45,862 nucleotides of DNA from Candidatus Cetobacterium colombiensis (GTDB lineage Bacteria > Fusobacteriota > Fusobacteriia > Fusobacteriales > Fusobacteriaceae), in NCBI RefSeq assembly GCF_033962415.1, contig NZ_JAVIKH010000017.1, positions 1-45,862 of the forward strand, in the 5' to 3' direction. Of this stretch, positions 24,374 to 33,235 are shown piece by piece (the first letter of the stretch is position 1; the number at the start of each line of letters is the position of its first letter). A model generated the notes under the pieces. The model did no database searches, had not been told where the DNA came from, and saw only the letters and a list, made by a program, of their open reading frames with translations. The position numbers were made by a program, and so were the translations under genes.

Positions 24374-25684
24374 CTAGTCTACTATCTCTCCATACAGTGA
24401 CCATGTTTTGCATTCGTTTATCTTTACATTTACAAATGTTCCTTCTAACTCTTTATCTCCTGCAAATAAAACAATCTTATTTGTAGATGTTCTTCCAGTT
24501 AAAACTTCCTCATTTTTTCTACTAGGTCCTTCTACTAAAACTCTTTCAATTTTACCCTTGTAAGTATCACTAGCTTCTTTTGATTTTCTGTTTTGTAAAT
24601 CTATAAGTCTTTGAAGTCTCTCTTTTTTAACTTCTTGATCTAATTGTCCATCCATCTTTGCCGCTGCTGTTCCTTTTCTAGGAGAATACATAAACATAAA
24701 TGATGTTTCAAATCCAATTCTATCAACTACGTCTAGTGTATCTAAGAAATCTTCTTCTGTTTCATGAGGGAATCCAACAATTATATCTGCTGTTAAAGCT
24801 ACACCTGGAATTCTATTTTTTATTTTTTCAGCTAATTCTATATACTGCTCTTTTGTATATTTTCTATTCATTAATTTTAAAATTCTTGTAGATCCTGATT
24901 GTAATGGTAGGTGTAAACATCTAGCTATCTTTTCATTTTTAGCAATTACATCAATTACATCATCTGCAAAATCTTTTGGATGCGGAGAAATAAATCTTAC
25001 TAAAAATTCTCCTTCAATTTTACAAATTTCTTCTAACAGCGTTGCAAAATTTTCCCCTGTTTCTAAATCATTTCCATATGAATTTACATTTTGTCCCAAT
25101 AACATTATTTCTTTATAATCTTTTTCAACAAAATTTCTTACTTCATCTAATATTTGTGTCATTGGTACAGATCTTTCTCTTCCTCTTACATATGGAACTA
25201 TACAATAAGTACAGAAATTATTGCATCCATAAGTTATTGGTATTGATGCTGTCTTTTTAGAGTCAAACTCTGCATCTAATCTTGGTGGTAAATCATCTTC
25301 ATCACCTGTAAAGATAACATGTTTAAAATCTCCTGACTCTATTTTTTCAATAGCTGTAGGGATTTTACCTATATTTTGATTTCCCATAACTATATCAATT
25401 ACAGGGAATTTTTTAGCTAACTCTTCTCCTTGCTCTTGAGCAAAACAACCTGTTATACCTATTATTGTTCCTCTCTCCTCTTTTACAGCCATTAATTCTC
25501 CAAGCTTTCCATAGATTTGAGTAGCTGCTCCTTCTCTAACTGTACAAGTATTTAAAAATACTGCATCAGCTTCTGTAATATCTTCAGTTACATTGTATCC
25601 CATATTTTGTAATATCTTTTTTATTTTTGCACTTTCGTTGACATTCATTTGACAACCATAAGTTATGATTACTGCGTTTTTCAA
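24374..25684 (-). CDS. miaB: tRNA-2-methylthio-N6-dimethylallyladenosine synthase
   Basis: Radical SAM methylthiotransferase acting on i6A37 of tRNAs that read UNN codons. The 436-aa product has the UPF0004 domain (three Cys for the auxiliary cluster: [31 protein letters not shown]), the radical SAM motif CNNFCTYC (about 152-159) and a C-terminal TRAM domain. The start is TTG at 25684 with GGAGG 8 nt upstream. It heads miaB-rho-M23, with its own promoter at 25734-25763. Confidence 0.95.
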   Translation of the reverse strand: MKNAVIITYGCQMNVNESAKIKKILQNMGYNVTEDITEADAVFLNTCTVREGAATQIYGKLGELMAVKEERGTIIGITGCFAQEQGEELAKKFPVIDIVMGNQNIGKIPTAIEKIESGDFKHVIFTGDEDDLPPRLDAEFDSKKTASIPITYGCNNFCTYCIVPYVRGRERSVPMTQILDEVRNFVEKDYKEIMLLGQNVNSYGNDLETGENFATLLEEICKIEGEFLVRFISPHPKDFADDVIDVIAKNEKIARCLHLPLQSGSTRILKLMNRKYTKEQYIELAEKIKNRIPGVALTADIIVGFPHETEEDFLDTLDVVDRIGFETSFMFMYSPRKGTAAAKMDGQLDQEVKKERLQRLIDLQNRKSKEASDTYKGKIERVLVEGPSRKNEEVLTGRTSTNKIVLFAGDKELEGTFVNVKINECKTWSLYGEIVD

Positions 25685-25733
25685 TTTTTTTCCTCCAAAT
25701 TTTTTAACAAATTACTACTTAAACATGTTAAAA

Positions 25734-25763
25734 ATTATACCATAGTAGTACAAGTTTTATCAA
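25734..25763 (-). promoter_or_regulatory. Promoter of miaB-rho
   Basis: Minus strand TTGATA (25763-25758), 18-nt spacer, TATAAT (25739-25734) preceded by TGG (extended -10). It starts 18 nt after the ogg stop. Confidence 0.7.
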
Positions 25764-25781
25764 TAATTCTTTAAGTAAACA

Positions 25782-26435
25782 TTATTTAAATATATCTTTT
25801 GCTTCTAAATACCACAATAGTAAATCAATATTTTCCATGGGTATTTGGACCTCACTACAATATATTCTTAATTTGTTTTCTATTTCCTTATATAATTTAG
25901 GAGTAACTGTTTTAGGAACCTCTTTTATTACTTCTAAAGCTGCTAAATTTTTTAAAATATGTCTATCTAGAATAGCTAAATCTTGTCCAAAACCGATATT
26001 TCTTAAAAAATGACTTGCTTCTTTATAAGACATTCCTCTTATATTTTTCACAATCCACTCTCTCATTTCAAAAGGTGAATCAAATTTAGAAAAGAAATCT
26101 TTTGTCATAAAATTTCCTTTTTCATCTACCATTTGCTGTCTTAATAAATATAGATTTTTAGCTTTAGTTTTATTAAAACGAACTATATTTAAATACGGAA
26201 GCATTTCTTCTTCACTTCCTTTAAACAATAAATTTGTATCTCTTAATTCACTAATTGCTTTCCAAGCATTTCTTGCCTTTGATTGAGGTGTTAAAATACA
26301 AAAAGCTAATTCACAGAATATATCCTTATTGTTTCCCTCTAACCATATTTTTTTAAAATCTAACAGTCTTTTCTCTATATCTTTTTTTATTCCTTCATAT
26401 ATTTTTTGTACTTCATAAAAATAGGTATTCTTCAT
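25782..26435 (-). CDS. ogg: 8-oxoguanine DNA glycosylase/AP lyase (Ogg2 type)
   Basis: Base-excision repair enzyme removing 8-oxoguanine and nicking the abasic site. The 217-aa product has the helix-hairpin-helix with the catalytic Lys in IRGMSYKEASHFLRNIG (about 134-150) and the catalytic Asp in ILDRHILKNL about 18 residues later. FCILTPQSKARNAW near 50 is typical of the archaeal-type Ogg2 group. It lacks the iron-sulfur cysteines of endonuclease III. AGGAGG precedes the ATG. It is a single gene on its own; no hairpin follows its stop. Confidence 0.9.
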   Translation of the reverse strand: MKNTYFYEVQKIYEGIKKDIEKRLLDFKKIWLEGNNKDIFCELAFCILTPQSKARNAWKAISELRDTNLLFKGSEEEMLPYLNIVRFNKTKAKNLYLLRQQMVDEKGNFMTKDFFSKFDSPFEMREWIVKNIRGMSYKEASHFLRNIGFGQDLAILDRHILKNLAALEVIKEVPKTVTPKLYKEIENKLRIYCSEVQIPMENIDLLLWYLEAKDIFK

Positions 26436-26511
26436 AATATATACCTCCTAAATTTATTTCTATTTTAATTCTATCATACTTTTTTAACTCTTAACATCTG
26501 TTTTTAAAAAA

Positions 26512-26544
26512 ATAGGATAAAGCTTACTTTAAGCTTTATCCTAT
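26512..26544 (-). terminator. Terminator of the SNF2 helicase operon
   Basis: Fourteen-base-pair arms (ATAGGATAAAGCTT and complement) with a 5-nt loop and seven T on the minus strand, 5 nt past the stop of the 586-aa gene. Confidence 0.88.
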
Positions 26545-26549
26545 AATTT

Positions 26550-28310
26550 TTATAAATTTATAAAATATCCGTATTCTTTAAATAAACCAGAAACTTTATC
26601 TAAATTTTCATTTTTTACCATTATATGGAAATCTTCACCTTTTAATATTAAAGGTTTAAATCTCTTATCCTTACTTATTGCAGATAATAAATTTTTATCA
26701 TTTTTTAACTTTAAAACTCTATATTCTGGAACATGAGTTATTACTTCAGTTTTTTCAATAACTTCTCCAAAGAATCTATTCCAATTTATTGGTAAGTCAT
26801 TTGTTATTTTTTCTTTAAATTCCTGTATTTTAGTATGAACTTCATTTAAATTCTCAAGTCCCTTTGTTAAAGTTTCCTCTGAAATTTTAAATTTATTAGG
26901 CGCTATTTTATTTCCTAACTTTTCTAAAGTCATCAACCTTATTGGACTTTCTCCTAATACAGTAACTATTAATCTATCCTCATCTAAAATAATTTTACCC
27001 TCATCTTCTAAAACTTTAAAATCATAAGTTAAAACTCTATCAAATATATATCTTCCTAATTCTGTAAATTTAACATATTTTATTCCATCATATTTACTTA
27101 AATATCCATTTTTTAAATATAATGAATTTGCTGATGATGGTTTTTCATAACAAATTTCTAATACTCCTAGAGAAGCCAATATAAAGAATACTGACTTTAT
27201 AAATGGTTCAACTACGTATGCTAGATATTTATCATATCCTACAATTTTTGTTCTTTCGTAGTTTGCTTCATTTATGTATAATGTTGTAAATGCTGACTCT
27301 ACATCAATAATCTCTATAAATTCATCTCTATATAATATACTTTTTATAATATTATCAATTGATACATATCCATCATCTGGAAATTCAGATAAAATCATTT
27401 TTATAGTTGCTAATCCTCTTTTGATTTCATCATTTGATTTCCCTACATTTTTAATTCCTTTTAAATAATTCAAATACAAACTTATGTATGTATTATCCTC
27501 ACTTTTAATAATCGTACCATCTAAAAATCCATTTACAATAGCTTTTAAATTACTCGATCTTATATAGTCATCATTTAAATATTCATCTTTAAAAAGAAAT
27601 AGGAATAATCCCATTGTTTCTGTTTTTAAAAACTCTAAATCTTTTATTCCTTCGTAGTATTCATGAATATTACAATACTTTTTCATATTATTCTTAGATT
27701 CTTTTAACAATTTTCCACTACTAGATAATTGCATTTTTCCCTCTTTAAAAAATGAATAATATTTTCTTAAGTTCTCTTGGATTTTTTCTTCGTTATTTTC
27801 TTTAAATTCAGTCTCACAATTTGTTAATTTATATATAAAATACTCTTTAGGTTTATCCATAAATCTTCTCATAACTCTAACAATATCATTATTTAAAGTT
27901 AGGTATTCTCCTCTTTTAGGTTCACCAGTTTTTACGAAGAATAAAAATTCATCTTTTAATTCTGATTTTATATTATATCCTTCTTCATCTTTTAAATATA
28001 AATCTCTATCTTTTATTTTAAATTTTCCCTTCCAAGCTATACTTTCAAATACTTCTTGTACTTCTTTTGGAAGTGAAGAAAAAATTCCTTTGAAAATCTC
28101 TTCTTTTGAATACATCTGTTCCATTAATTCTAAAAAAGTTTGTTTATTTGTAGATTCTGATATTAAAGATATTTCAAATAACCCTAAGTTACTTCCAATA
28201 TACCCTTCTGCTATCCAATCTAAAAAATATTTTTTAAAAATTTTAAAAAGAACCTCTTTCGAATAGCTTTCATTTAAAGCTTTTCTAAATCTATCTCTAC
28301 TTATTCCCAT
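26550..28310 (-). CDS. Unrecognised 586-aa protein paired with an SNF2 helicase
   Basis: I do not recognise this gene. It encodes a soluble, mostly helical 586-aa protein rich in Lys and Glu, with no signal peptide, TM segment or nuclease motif I can see. Residues 330-400 and 420-470 could form winged-helix units (LGRYIFDRVLTYDF). The end, LLSAISKDKRFKPLI...FKEYGYFINL, recalls the last part of helicase-associated domains found with XPB-like helicases (Helicase_C_3); this is a weak impression. It starts 8 nt after the SNF2 gene and shares its promoter and terminator, so it probably works with the helicase. Confidence 0.55.
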   Translation of the reverse strand: MGISRDRFRKALNESYSKEVLFKIFKKYFLDWIAEGYIGSNLGLFEISLISESTNKQTFLELMEQMYSKEEIFKGIFSSLPKEVQEVFESIAWKGKFKIKDRDLYLKDEEGYNIKSELKDEFLFFVKTGEPKRGEYLTLNNDIVRVMRRFMDKPKEYFIYKLTNCETEFKENNEEKIQENLRKYYSFFKEGKMQLSSSGKLLKESKNNMKKYCNIHEYYEGIKDLEFLKTETMGLFLFLFKDEYLNDDYIRSSNLKAIVNGFLDGTIIKSEDNTYISLYLNYLKGIKNVGKSNDEIKRGLATIKMILSEFPDDGYVSIDNIIKSILYRDEFIEIIDVESAFTTLYINEANYERTKIVGYDKYLAYVVEPFIKSVFFILASLGVLEICYEKPSSANSLYLKNGYLSKYDGIKYVKFTELGRYIFDRVLTYDFKVLEDEGKIILDEDRLIVTVLGESPIRLMTLEKLGNKIAPNKFKISEETLTKGLENLNEVHTKIQEFKEKITNDLPINWNRFFGEVIEKTEVITHVPEYRVLKLKNDKNLLSAISKDKRFKPLILKGEDFHIMVKNENLDKVSGLFKEYGYFINL

Positions 28311-28318
28311 ACCATCTC

Positions 28319-31051
28319 CTATTCTCCAAGAATAAACTCTATATCTTTTTCAGTTAAAGTTTTTAAAGTTGCTCCTTCATCAGAAATTAAATTGTCTAAT
28401 AACTGACTTTTACTCTCTTGTAATTTTAATATTTTTTCTTCTATTGTATCTTTTAGTATTAACTTATAAGAGAATACTGTTCTATCTTGGCCTAGTCTAT
28501 AAGCTCTATCTACAGCTTGATTTTCTACTGTTTTATTCCACCAAGGATCATATATAAATATTGTATCTGCTGCAGTTAAGTTAAGTCCTACTCCACCAGT
28601 TTTTAATGTCATTACAAATACCTTGTATTTTTTATCTTTTTGGAATAAATTCACTAAACCTTGTCTATCTTTTGTAGCTCCAGTCATCTCTAGATACTTT
28701 ATTCCTCTTTTCTTTAAATCTGCTGTGATACTTTCTATACTCTTTATGTAATTTGTAAATATAAGAACTTTATGTCCATTCTCTACTGCATCTTGAACAT
28801 TATTTATTAAAACTTCTCTTTTACTTGATAGAATATTTGGGTTCTTCATTTCTGGACAACTAGTTAATTGTCTCAATTCATTTAAAGCTTGTAATATATA
28901 AAATTGTGTTTTTCCTAACCCTTGACTTTTTATTTGATTATTTATCATTCCATAATAATAAGCTCTTCTCTCTTCATAAAGTCTTTTTTGTTCTGGATTC
29001 ATTCCTATGAATAATGTTTTCTCTATTTTATCTGGAAGATCTTTTAAAACTTCTTTTTTTACTCTTCTCAAGATAAATGGATATATTTTTTTCTTTAATT
29101 CTTCAATTGCCTCTTTATCATTTTCCTTTTGAATTGGATTTGCGTAATGATAGTTAAACTCATCTAGAGTTCCAAACATTGAAGGATTTAAGAATCTAAA
29201 TAATGAATAAAGCTCTCCTAAATTATTTTCAATTGGTGTTCCACTCAATGCCAATCTATATTTAGCTTCTAATAGCATTACTGCTTTTGTTGTTTGAGCA
29301 TTTACATTTTTTATATTTTGAGATTCATCTAAAACAATTAAATCAAATTTCATTTTTCTCAAAAATTCTATATCATTTCTTACTGTTCCATAAGTTGTTA
29401 TAATTGCATCAACATTATTGAAAATATTTTTATCTCTAAAGTTTCCATAATAAATTCCACACTTTAAAGTCGGACTAAATTTTTTAATTTCACTTTCCCA
29501 GTTATAAATTAAACTCTTAGGCATAATTATCAATGTCTTTCTTCCAGGTATTGAATGCAAACTTGTGATTAAAGTTATTGCTTGTAAAGTTTTTCCTAAT
29601 CCCATATCATCTGCTAAACATCCACCTAAGCTATTATCCATTAAATATCTTAACCATTTATATCCATACTCTTGATACTCTCTTAATGTTGCATTAATCA
29701 GTGGTACAGGTGCTTTATAATTTTCTATTTCATTAATTCCTCTATAGAAAGTCTTAGTCTTTTTTATTTCATTTGCCAATACTTTATCTTCAATTAAATC
29801 ATCAATTATTGGTAAATCAAAGAAAGAAATTTTCACATTTGATTTTCCATTATCTTTAAATACTCTTTCTAACTTTTCCATATATTTTCTATTTATAAGT
29901 GCATTTGTTCCATCACTTAAAACAATATATGAATCTTTTTTGAAACTATTTAAAACGTCCACTATTGAGAATTTTTCACCTTCAATCTCTAGATGAACAT
30001 CCCCTTCTAAGAAATCAATCCCATGCTTAAAATTACCTACTACTTTTGGTTTTACAGCTTTAACACTATATTTTTTTAAATTATCTGTTCCTACAACTTT
30101 GTACTTACCAGCTAGCTGAAGTAATTCTTGAGTTACGAATTCTCTTGCTAATTTTTCTTGTAAAATTATAAAATTTTCATCTACATAAAAACTTGATTTT
30201 ATCTTTAAATTTTTCTGATGTTTTACTATTGTTTTTACAATTTCTTCTACTGTTTCATCTAAATATGCTGGTTCTACATCAATTATTTCAACTCTTTTTA
30301 AATCATCTTTTATAACTAATGCTTTTTCTAAATTATGAGCTTTTAAAAATTCATAATCTATTGTTGAAATAGATGCTCCTATTTTTAAATATAAACTGTT
30401 GTCTTGAGATATTTTTTCAATTATTAATTCTTGAACTGGCTTTAAATTCCCTTCATCCGTAATTTCATAATCTAAACATTCTATCTCTATGCCACTTCCA
30501 AAGGATGAGGCTAATGTTAAATACTTTTCTAATTCTGGCTTAGAAAATTTTGACTCCATCTCTTTCAATATATGGATTGTATCTTTTGGAATATCTATCC
30601 AATATATTGCATTTTCATTTAATACATAATTATCTGATATTATTGTAAAATCTTTTTCTCCATTTAAAAGAAGTTTTCCTTCACACAAATCACTATCATC
30701 TTCTACTAAATTAATCTTTAATACTATTTTATTCCCACCTAGAAACCATTGAATTGGCTTCATATCCCCTGCAACTACTTTTTTACTATTTTTTAGATAA
30801 TCTAAAATCTCTATATTTTCATCAATATAAAGTTCATTTTTTTCATTATCCCACCCAGAGAAAAAGCTATCTTCTTTTATCTCTTTAATCAGATCAATAA
30901 TCTTTAAATCGTTTTCGTCACTAACTCCATATTCTGATGCATCTTCTACAACATTTCCTTGACTGTCTACTAAAGAAACATAAGTTCCTACTTCGTCACA
31001 AGTCAATATAAAAAAAAGTGACTCATTTATTTTTTCTAAATTAGATTCCAT
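28319..31051 (-). CDS. SNF2 family DEAD/DEAH-box helicase-like ATPase
   Basis: A double-stranded DNA or nucleoprotein translocase. From the ATG at 31051 the protein is 910 aa. About 1-440 is a bacterial SNF2-associated region. The ATPase follows with motif I LADDMGLGKTLQA, motif II as DESQ (LIVLDESQNIKN), motif III LSGTPIENNLGELYSLF, motif V GGVGLNLTAADTIFIYDPWWN (in part) and motif VI QAVDRAYRLGQDR. The frame is open to 31117, but a promoter fills 31089-31117, so the shorter start, after GAGGGAAAAGGG, is right. No SWIM zinc motif is visible. The 586-aa partner follows after 8 nt. Confidence 0.92.
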   Translation of the reverse strand: MESNLEKINESLFFILTCDEVGTYVSLVDSQGNVVEDASEYGVSDENDLKIIDLIKEIKEDSFFSGWDNEKNELYIDENIEILDYLKNSKKVVAGDMKPIQWFLGGNKIVLKINLVEDDSDLCEGKLLLNGEKDFTIISDNYVLNENAIYWIDIPKDTIHILKEMESKFSKPELEKYLTLASSFGSGIEIECLDYEITDEGNLKPVQELIIEKISQDNSLYLKIGASISTIDYEFLKAHNLEKALVIKDDLKRVEIIDVEPAYLDETVEEIVKTIVKHQKNLKIKSSFYVDENFIILQEKLAREFVTQELLQLAGKYKVVGTDNLKKYSVKAVKPKVVGNFKHGIDFLEGDVHLEIEGEKFSIVDVLNSFKKDSYIVLSDGTNALINRKYMEKLERVFKDNGKSNVKISFFDLPIIDDLIEDKVLANEIKKTKTFYRGINEIENYKAPVPLINATLREYQEYGYKWLRYLMDNSLGGCLADDMGLGKTLQAITLITSLHSIPGRKTLIIMPKSLIYNWESEIKKFSPTLKCGIYYGNFRDKNIFNNVDAIITTYGTVRNDIEFLRKMKFDLIVLDESQNIKNVNAQTTKAVMLLEAKYRLALSGTPIENNLGELYSLFRFLNPSMFGTLDEFNYHYANPIQKENDKEAIEELKKKIYPFILRRVKKEVLKDLPDKIEKTLFIGMNPEQKRLYEERRAYYYGMINNQIKSQGLGKTQFYILQALNELRQLTSCPEMKNPNILSSKREVLINNVQDAVENGHKVLIFTNYIKSIESITADLKKRGIKYLEMTGATKDRQGLVNLFQKDKKYKVFVMTLKTGGVGLNLTAADTIFIYDPWWNKTVENQAVDRAYRLGQDRTVFSYKLILKDTIEEKILKLQESKSQLLDNLISDEGATLKTLTEKDIEFILGE

Positions 31052-31088
31052 ACCCTTTTCCCTCATATATAAATTTTTTCTGAAATAT

Positions 31089-31117
31089 ATTATATCAAAT
31101 TTTCTAAGGGTTATCAA
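31089..31117 (-). promoter_or_regulatory. Promoter of the SNF2 helicase operon
   Basis: Minus strand TTGATA (31117-31112), 17-nt spacer, TATAAT (31094-31089). It fixes the SNF2 start at the downstream ATG at 31051. Confidence 0.75.
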
Positions 31118-31123
31118 GAAATT

Positions 31124-31156
31124 AAAAAAGGACTCTTTTAATTAGAGTCCTTTTTT
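31124..31156. terminator. Terminator of the DUF1858 gene
   Basis: AAAAAAGGACTCT/AGAGTCCTTTTTT with a 7-nt loop; T-runs follow on both strands. It lies 5 nt after the stop. Confidence 0.85.
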
Positions 31157-31161
31157 ATTTA

Positions 31162-31368
31162 CTATTTAGCTTCTGATTCTTTTATTAACATGTTCATTTC
31201 TTCGATTAAAGCATCTGCATCTAATCCGTGAGCTGATATTCCCTCTCCTAAAGTCTCTCCAGCCGCTACCATACATCCAACACATCCTAATCCGTGTCTT
31301 TTAAATACCATTGAAATTACAGGATGTTTTTGAACTGCTTCTAAAATATTCATATCTTTAGTTACCAT
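31162..31368 (-). CDS. DUF1858 small redox-disulfide domain protein
   Basis: A 68-aa stand-alone domain of the type often found with hybrid cluster protein. It shows the fold's opening MNILEAVQKHPVISMVFKRHG and the CxxC motif GLGCVGCMVAAGETLGEG, then HGLDADALIEEMN. The two cysteines likely form a redox disulfide or bind metal or a cluster; the function is not established. It has a perfect consensus promoter and an AGGAGG site, suggesting high expression, and its own terminator. No hybrid cluster protein gene is in the window. Confidence 0.85.
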   Translation of the reverse strand: MVTKDMNILEAVQKHPVISMVFKRHGLGCVGCMVAAGETLGEGISAHGLDADALIEEMNMLIKESEAK

Positions 31369-31405
31369 TTTTCTTCCTCCTAGGTTTTCTTTATATTACT
31401 TTCTC

Positions 31406-31434
31406 ATTATATAAAACTTTACTTTTTCTGTCAA
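31406..31434 (-). promoter_or_regulatory. Consensus promoter of the DUF1858 gene
   Basis: Minus strand TTGACA (31434-31429), 17-nt spacer, TATAAT (31411-31406). The -35 box starts immediately after the kdsD stop codon. Confidence 0.85.
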
Positions 31435-32391
31435 CTATTTTCCTATTACATTTAAAAGATCGTGAATTCTAACAACTCCAACAACTTCTTTATTTAATAG
31501 TACTGGTAAAACTGATATTTGACTCTCTCTATTTTCCATTAATTCTAGAGCATCTAAAGCCATTATGTCCTCTGTTGCAAAAGTATAATTTTTAGTCATT
31601 ATATCCTCTGCCTTTAAAGAGAAAAATTTATCTTTCATTTTTAAGGCTCTTCTAATATCTCCTTCAGTTATAATTCCTAATAATTCGTTATCTTCAACTA
31701 CACAAACTACTCCAAGTCTTTTCTTAGTCATAGTCATTATTACTGTATCCATATCGCTTGTTAATTGAGCTATTGGTAAATCTTTATGCATTACATCTTT
31801 AACTCTCATTAGGAGTCTTCTTCCTAAACTTCCACCTGGATGATAAACAGCAAAATTTTCAGGTTTAAAATTTCTAGCTTTTATTAATACTGTTGCTAAA
31901 GCATCTCCCATAACTAAAGTACTTGTTGTTGAAGACATTGGAGCCAAGTTAAGTGGACAACCTTCTTTTTCTACACCTATATCTAAAATTGCATTGGCTT
32001 CCTTTCCTAGTTTTGAATTAGGATTTCCTGTCATCGCTATTAAAGTAGCTCCAATTTTTTTTATCGAAGGTATTATAGATACAACTTCATCACTATTTCC
32101 ACTATTAGATATAGCTATTACAATATCATTTTGGTTTATCATTCCTAAATCTCCATGAAGTCCTTCTGCAGAATTCATAAATACAGCTAGAGTTCCCGTT
32201 GATGCTAATGTTGCAGCTATCTTTTTCCCTATAATTCCAGATTTTCCAATACCTGTAATTACAACTTTACCCTTAGAATTTAGTATTAAATTTACTACAA
32301 TTTCTAAAGAATCTGAAATTTTATTTTTTACTTTTTCTAATTCGCAGATTTCTTTATCAAATAAATCTTGTGCTATCTTTTTTATATCCAT
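31435..32391 (-). CDS. kdsD: Arabinose-5-phosphate isomerase
   Basis: Converts ribulose 5-phosphate to arabinose 5-phosphate, the first step to KDO of lipopolysaccharide. The 318-aa product has an SIS sugar-isomerase domain (about 30-170: TGIGKSGIIGKKIAATLAST, then AISNSGNSDEV) and two CBS domains (about 200-318). It lies 1 nt after kdsA, which uses its product, so the KpsF/KdsD call is firm. No hairpin follows; the next promoter starts at once. Confidence 0.94.
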   Translation of the reverse strand: MDIKKIAQDLFDKEICELEKVKNKISDSLEIVVNLILNSKGKVVITGIGKSGIIGKKIAATLASTGTLAVFMNSAEGLHGDLGMINQNDIVIAISNSGNSDEVVSIIPSIKKIGATLIAMTGNPNSKLGKEANAILDIGVEKEGCPLNLAPMSSTTSTLVMGDALATVLIKARNFKPENFAVYHPGGSLGRRLLMRVKDVMHKDLPIAQLTSDMDTVIMTMTKKRLGVVCVVEDNELLGIITEGDIRRALKMKDKFFSLKAEDIMTKNYTFATEDIMALDALELMENRESQISVLPVLLNKEVVGVVRIHDLLNVIGK

Positions 32392-32392
32392 T

Positions 32393-33235
32393 TTATCTTC
32401 CTTTTACTAGATCATCAATTTTTACAGCTACCTTTAAAATCTCTTCTAAATCTGATAAAAATAGCATATTTGGTCCATCTGATTTTGCATTTGTTGGATC
32501 TGGATGAACTTCTGCAAATATAGCATCTATTCCTATTGCCAATCCCGCTCTCATCAGAGGGAATACGAACTCTCTATCTCCAGATGTAGCTGTTCCTAAT
32601 CCTCCAGGTTTTTGTACAGCATGAGTAACGTCAAATACAACTGGATATCCAAATTTTCTCATTTCTCCAAACCCTCTCATATCTACAACCATATTGTTAT
32701 ATCCAAAAGTTGATCCTCTTTCACATAGCATTATATTTGGATTATTCATCTCTTCCATTTTTACAACTACATTTTTCATATCCCAAGGTGCTAAAAATTG
32801 CCCCTTTTTTATGTTTACTGGTAATCCAGTTTCTGCTGCGGCTATTAATAAATCTGTTTGTCTACATAAAAAGGCTGGTATTTGTATAATATCAACAACT
32901 TTAGCTACTTCTTTACATTGCCAAGCTTCATGAACATCTGTTACTACAGGTACATTAAATTTTTCCTTTACTTTTTTTAATATCTCTAATCCTTTTTCTA
33001 TTCCAGGTCCTCTATATGAATGAATTGAAGATCTATTTGCCTTGTCAAAAGATGCTTTAAATACAAAGTTTATTTCTAATCTATCACAAATATCTTTTAC
33101 TTTTTCTGCAACTTCCATAACTAACTCTTCTGACTCTATTACACATGGTCCTGCAATCAGTGTGAATCTATTATTTCCACCTATTTCAAATTTATTTGCT
33201 ATTTTTACTTTTTTTACTTCTTGAACTATATTCAA
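32393..33235 (-). CDS. kdsA: 3-deoxy-8-phosphooctulonate synthase
   Basis: Condenses arabinose 5-phosphate with phosphoenolpyruvate to KDO 8-phosphate. The 280-aa TIM-barrel enzyme has LIAGPCVIESEEL (about 27-39), FKASFDKANRSS near 59, QIPAFLCRQTDLLIAA and the C-terminal GLAIGIDAIFAEVHPDP. The start is TTG at 33235, directly after the murE TAG, with GAGG 8-9 nt upstream. It lies in the order murE-kdsA-kdsD, with spacings of 0 and 1 nt. The following lipopolysaccharide genes are not here. Confidence 0.95.
   Translation of the reverse strand: MNIVQEVKKVKIANKFEIGGNNRFTLIAGPCVIESEELVMEVAEKVKDICDRLEINFVFKASFDKANRSSIHSYRGPGIEKGLEILKKVKEKFNVPVVTDVHEAWQCKEVAKVVDIIQIPAFLCRQTDLLIAAAETGLPVNIKKGQFLAPWDMKNVVVKMEEMNNPNIMLCERGSTFGYNNMVVDMRGFGEMRKFGYPVVFDVTHAVQKPGGLGTATSGDREFVFPLMRAGLAIGIDAIFAEVHPDPTNAKSDGPNMLFLSDLEEILKVAVKIDDLVKGR

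Noticed and set aside
31052-31117. Longer N-terminus of the SNF2 protein (start at 31117)
   Set aside because: These bases hold the -35 and -10 boxes of the promoter, and a better ribosome binding site precedes the ATG at 31051.
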